A stretch of DNA of 64,000 bases from the NCBI GenBank assembly GCA_031082125.1, contig JAVHLM010000005.1:222617-286616 (forward strand), given 5' to 3'. The notes beneath the pieces were generated by a model, which was given only the letters and a program-made list of their open reading frames with translations, did no database searches and had not been told where the DNA came from. Shown piece by piece: positions 63,904-64,000 of the stretch. Position 1 is the first letter of the stretch. Every line of letters begins with the position of its first letter. Source of the stretch: Candidatus Eremiobacterota bacterium. GTDB taxonomy: Bacteria; Vulcanimicrobiota; CADAWZ01; Ess09-12. The translations under genes and the position numbers were made by a program.

Positions 63904-64000
63904 GAGAATTATACTCCCGCCTGCCGTACCATAAGTATAGAGGTGTGCTGTTGCCTCAGGATGTCCCTGATGTTAAAGAAGCTTGGATTATTGTAAAAAT

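Noticed and set aside
63944..64000. GTG-led open frame at the right edge (VLLPQDVPDVKEAW)
   Set aside because: Only 19 codons visible and no ribosome site; cannot be judged.

Overview
This window comes from a GC-rich bacterial chromosome of a poorly characterised lineage. Type IV pilus machinery, a LolA-like protein, a GldA/F/G-type ABC system and many exported beta-rich proteins point to a diderm (two-membrane) bacterium. The phylum cannot be fixed from sequence alone. A deep-branching candidate phylum such as Eremiobacterota, Riflebacteria or Wallbacteria is my guess, held loosely. About 55 protein genes and two tRNAs are packed closely, with many RBS-led starts and several clear sigma70-type promoters.

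Layout. 1-2.9 kb: end of a pilin-like gene and a large PilX-like protein. 2.9-10.2 kb: a membrane-fused spermidine synthase-like protein, an S4 protein, two GT-C-like membrane proteins and rpmB. 10.2-11.6 kb: a tRNA-Ile/tRNA-Ala pair, then an AT-rich stretch with one small exported protein and decayed gene fragments, including an ankyrin remnant. 11.6-17.1 kb: a J-like/SUMF1 fusion, a collagen-like exported protein, an HTH-fused pseudo-ATPase of the PilB family and a normal PilB. 17.1-26.4 kb: two iron-sulfur flavoprotein paralogues, a cyclase-family hydrolase, a sugar kinase, a nuclease, pilC, DUF72 and others.

26.4-34.1 kb: a minus-strand operon running fecR-like, CHASE2 cyclase, cyclic-nucleotide-binding HD-GYP protein, second pilB, mtaB. 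It reads as a possible envelope signal to cyclic nucleotide to c-di-GMP to pilus circuit. Next is a LexA homologue that has lost its self-cleavage residues. 35-51.7 kb: YtxH, STAS, a B12 radical SAM protein, an AMIN/phosphodiester glycosidase, Hsp20, UDP-glucose dehydrogenase, ROK kinase, PGI/PMI, an ABC ATPase, a LOG-like protein, a DPM1-like transferase, an HtrA protease, an arginyl-tRNA synthetase homologue without its HIGH motif, and an MBL hydrolase. 51.8-58.3 kb: pyrG, dnaE, a degenerate GGDEF protein, a candidate small RNA and a MerR regulator. 58.3-63 kb: a GldA/GldF/GldG/DUF4340 operon. The right end holds a Rpn-family gene with an internal deletion and an HNH remnant.

The recurring theme is well-preserved genes whose catalytic residues are gone: pseudo-PilB, pseudo-ArgRS, non-cleavable LexA, degenerate HD, degenerate GGDEF and a J-domain without HPD. 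These probable regulatory or structural pseudoenzymes, together with the cyclic-nucleotide/pilus operon, are the best leads in the window.
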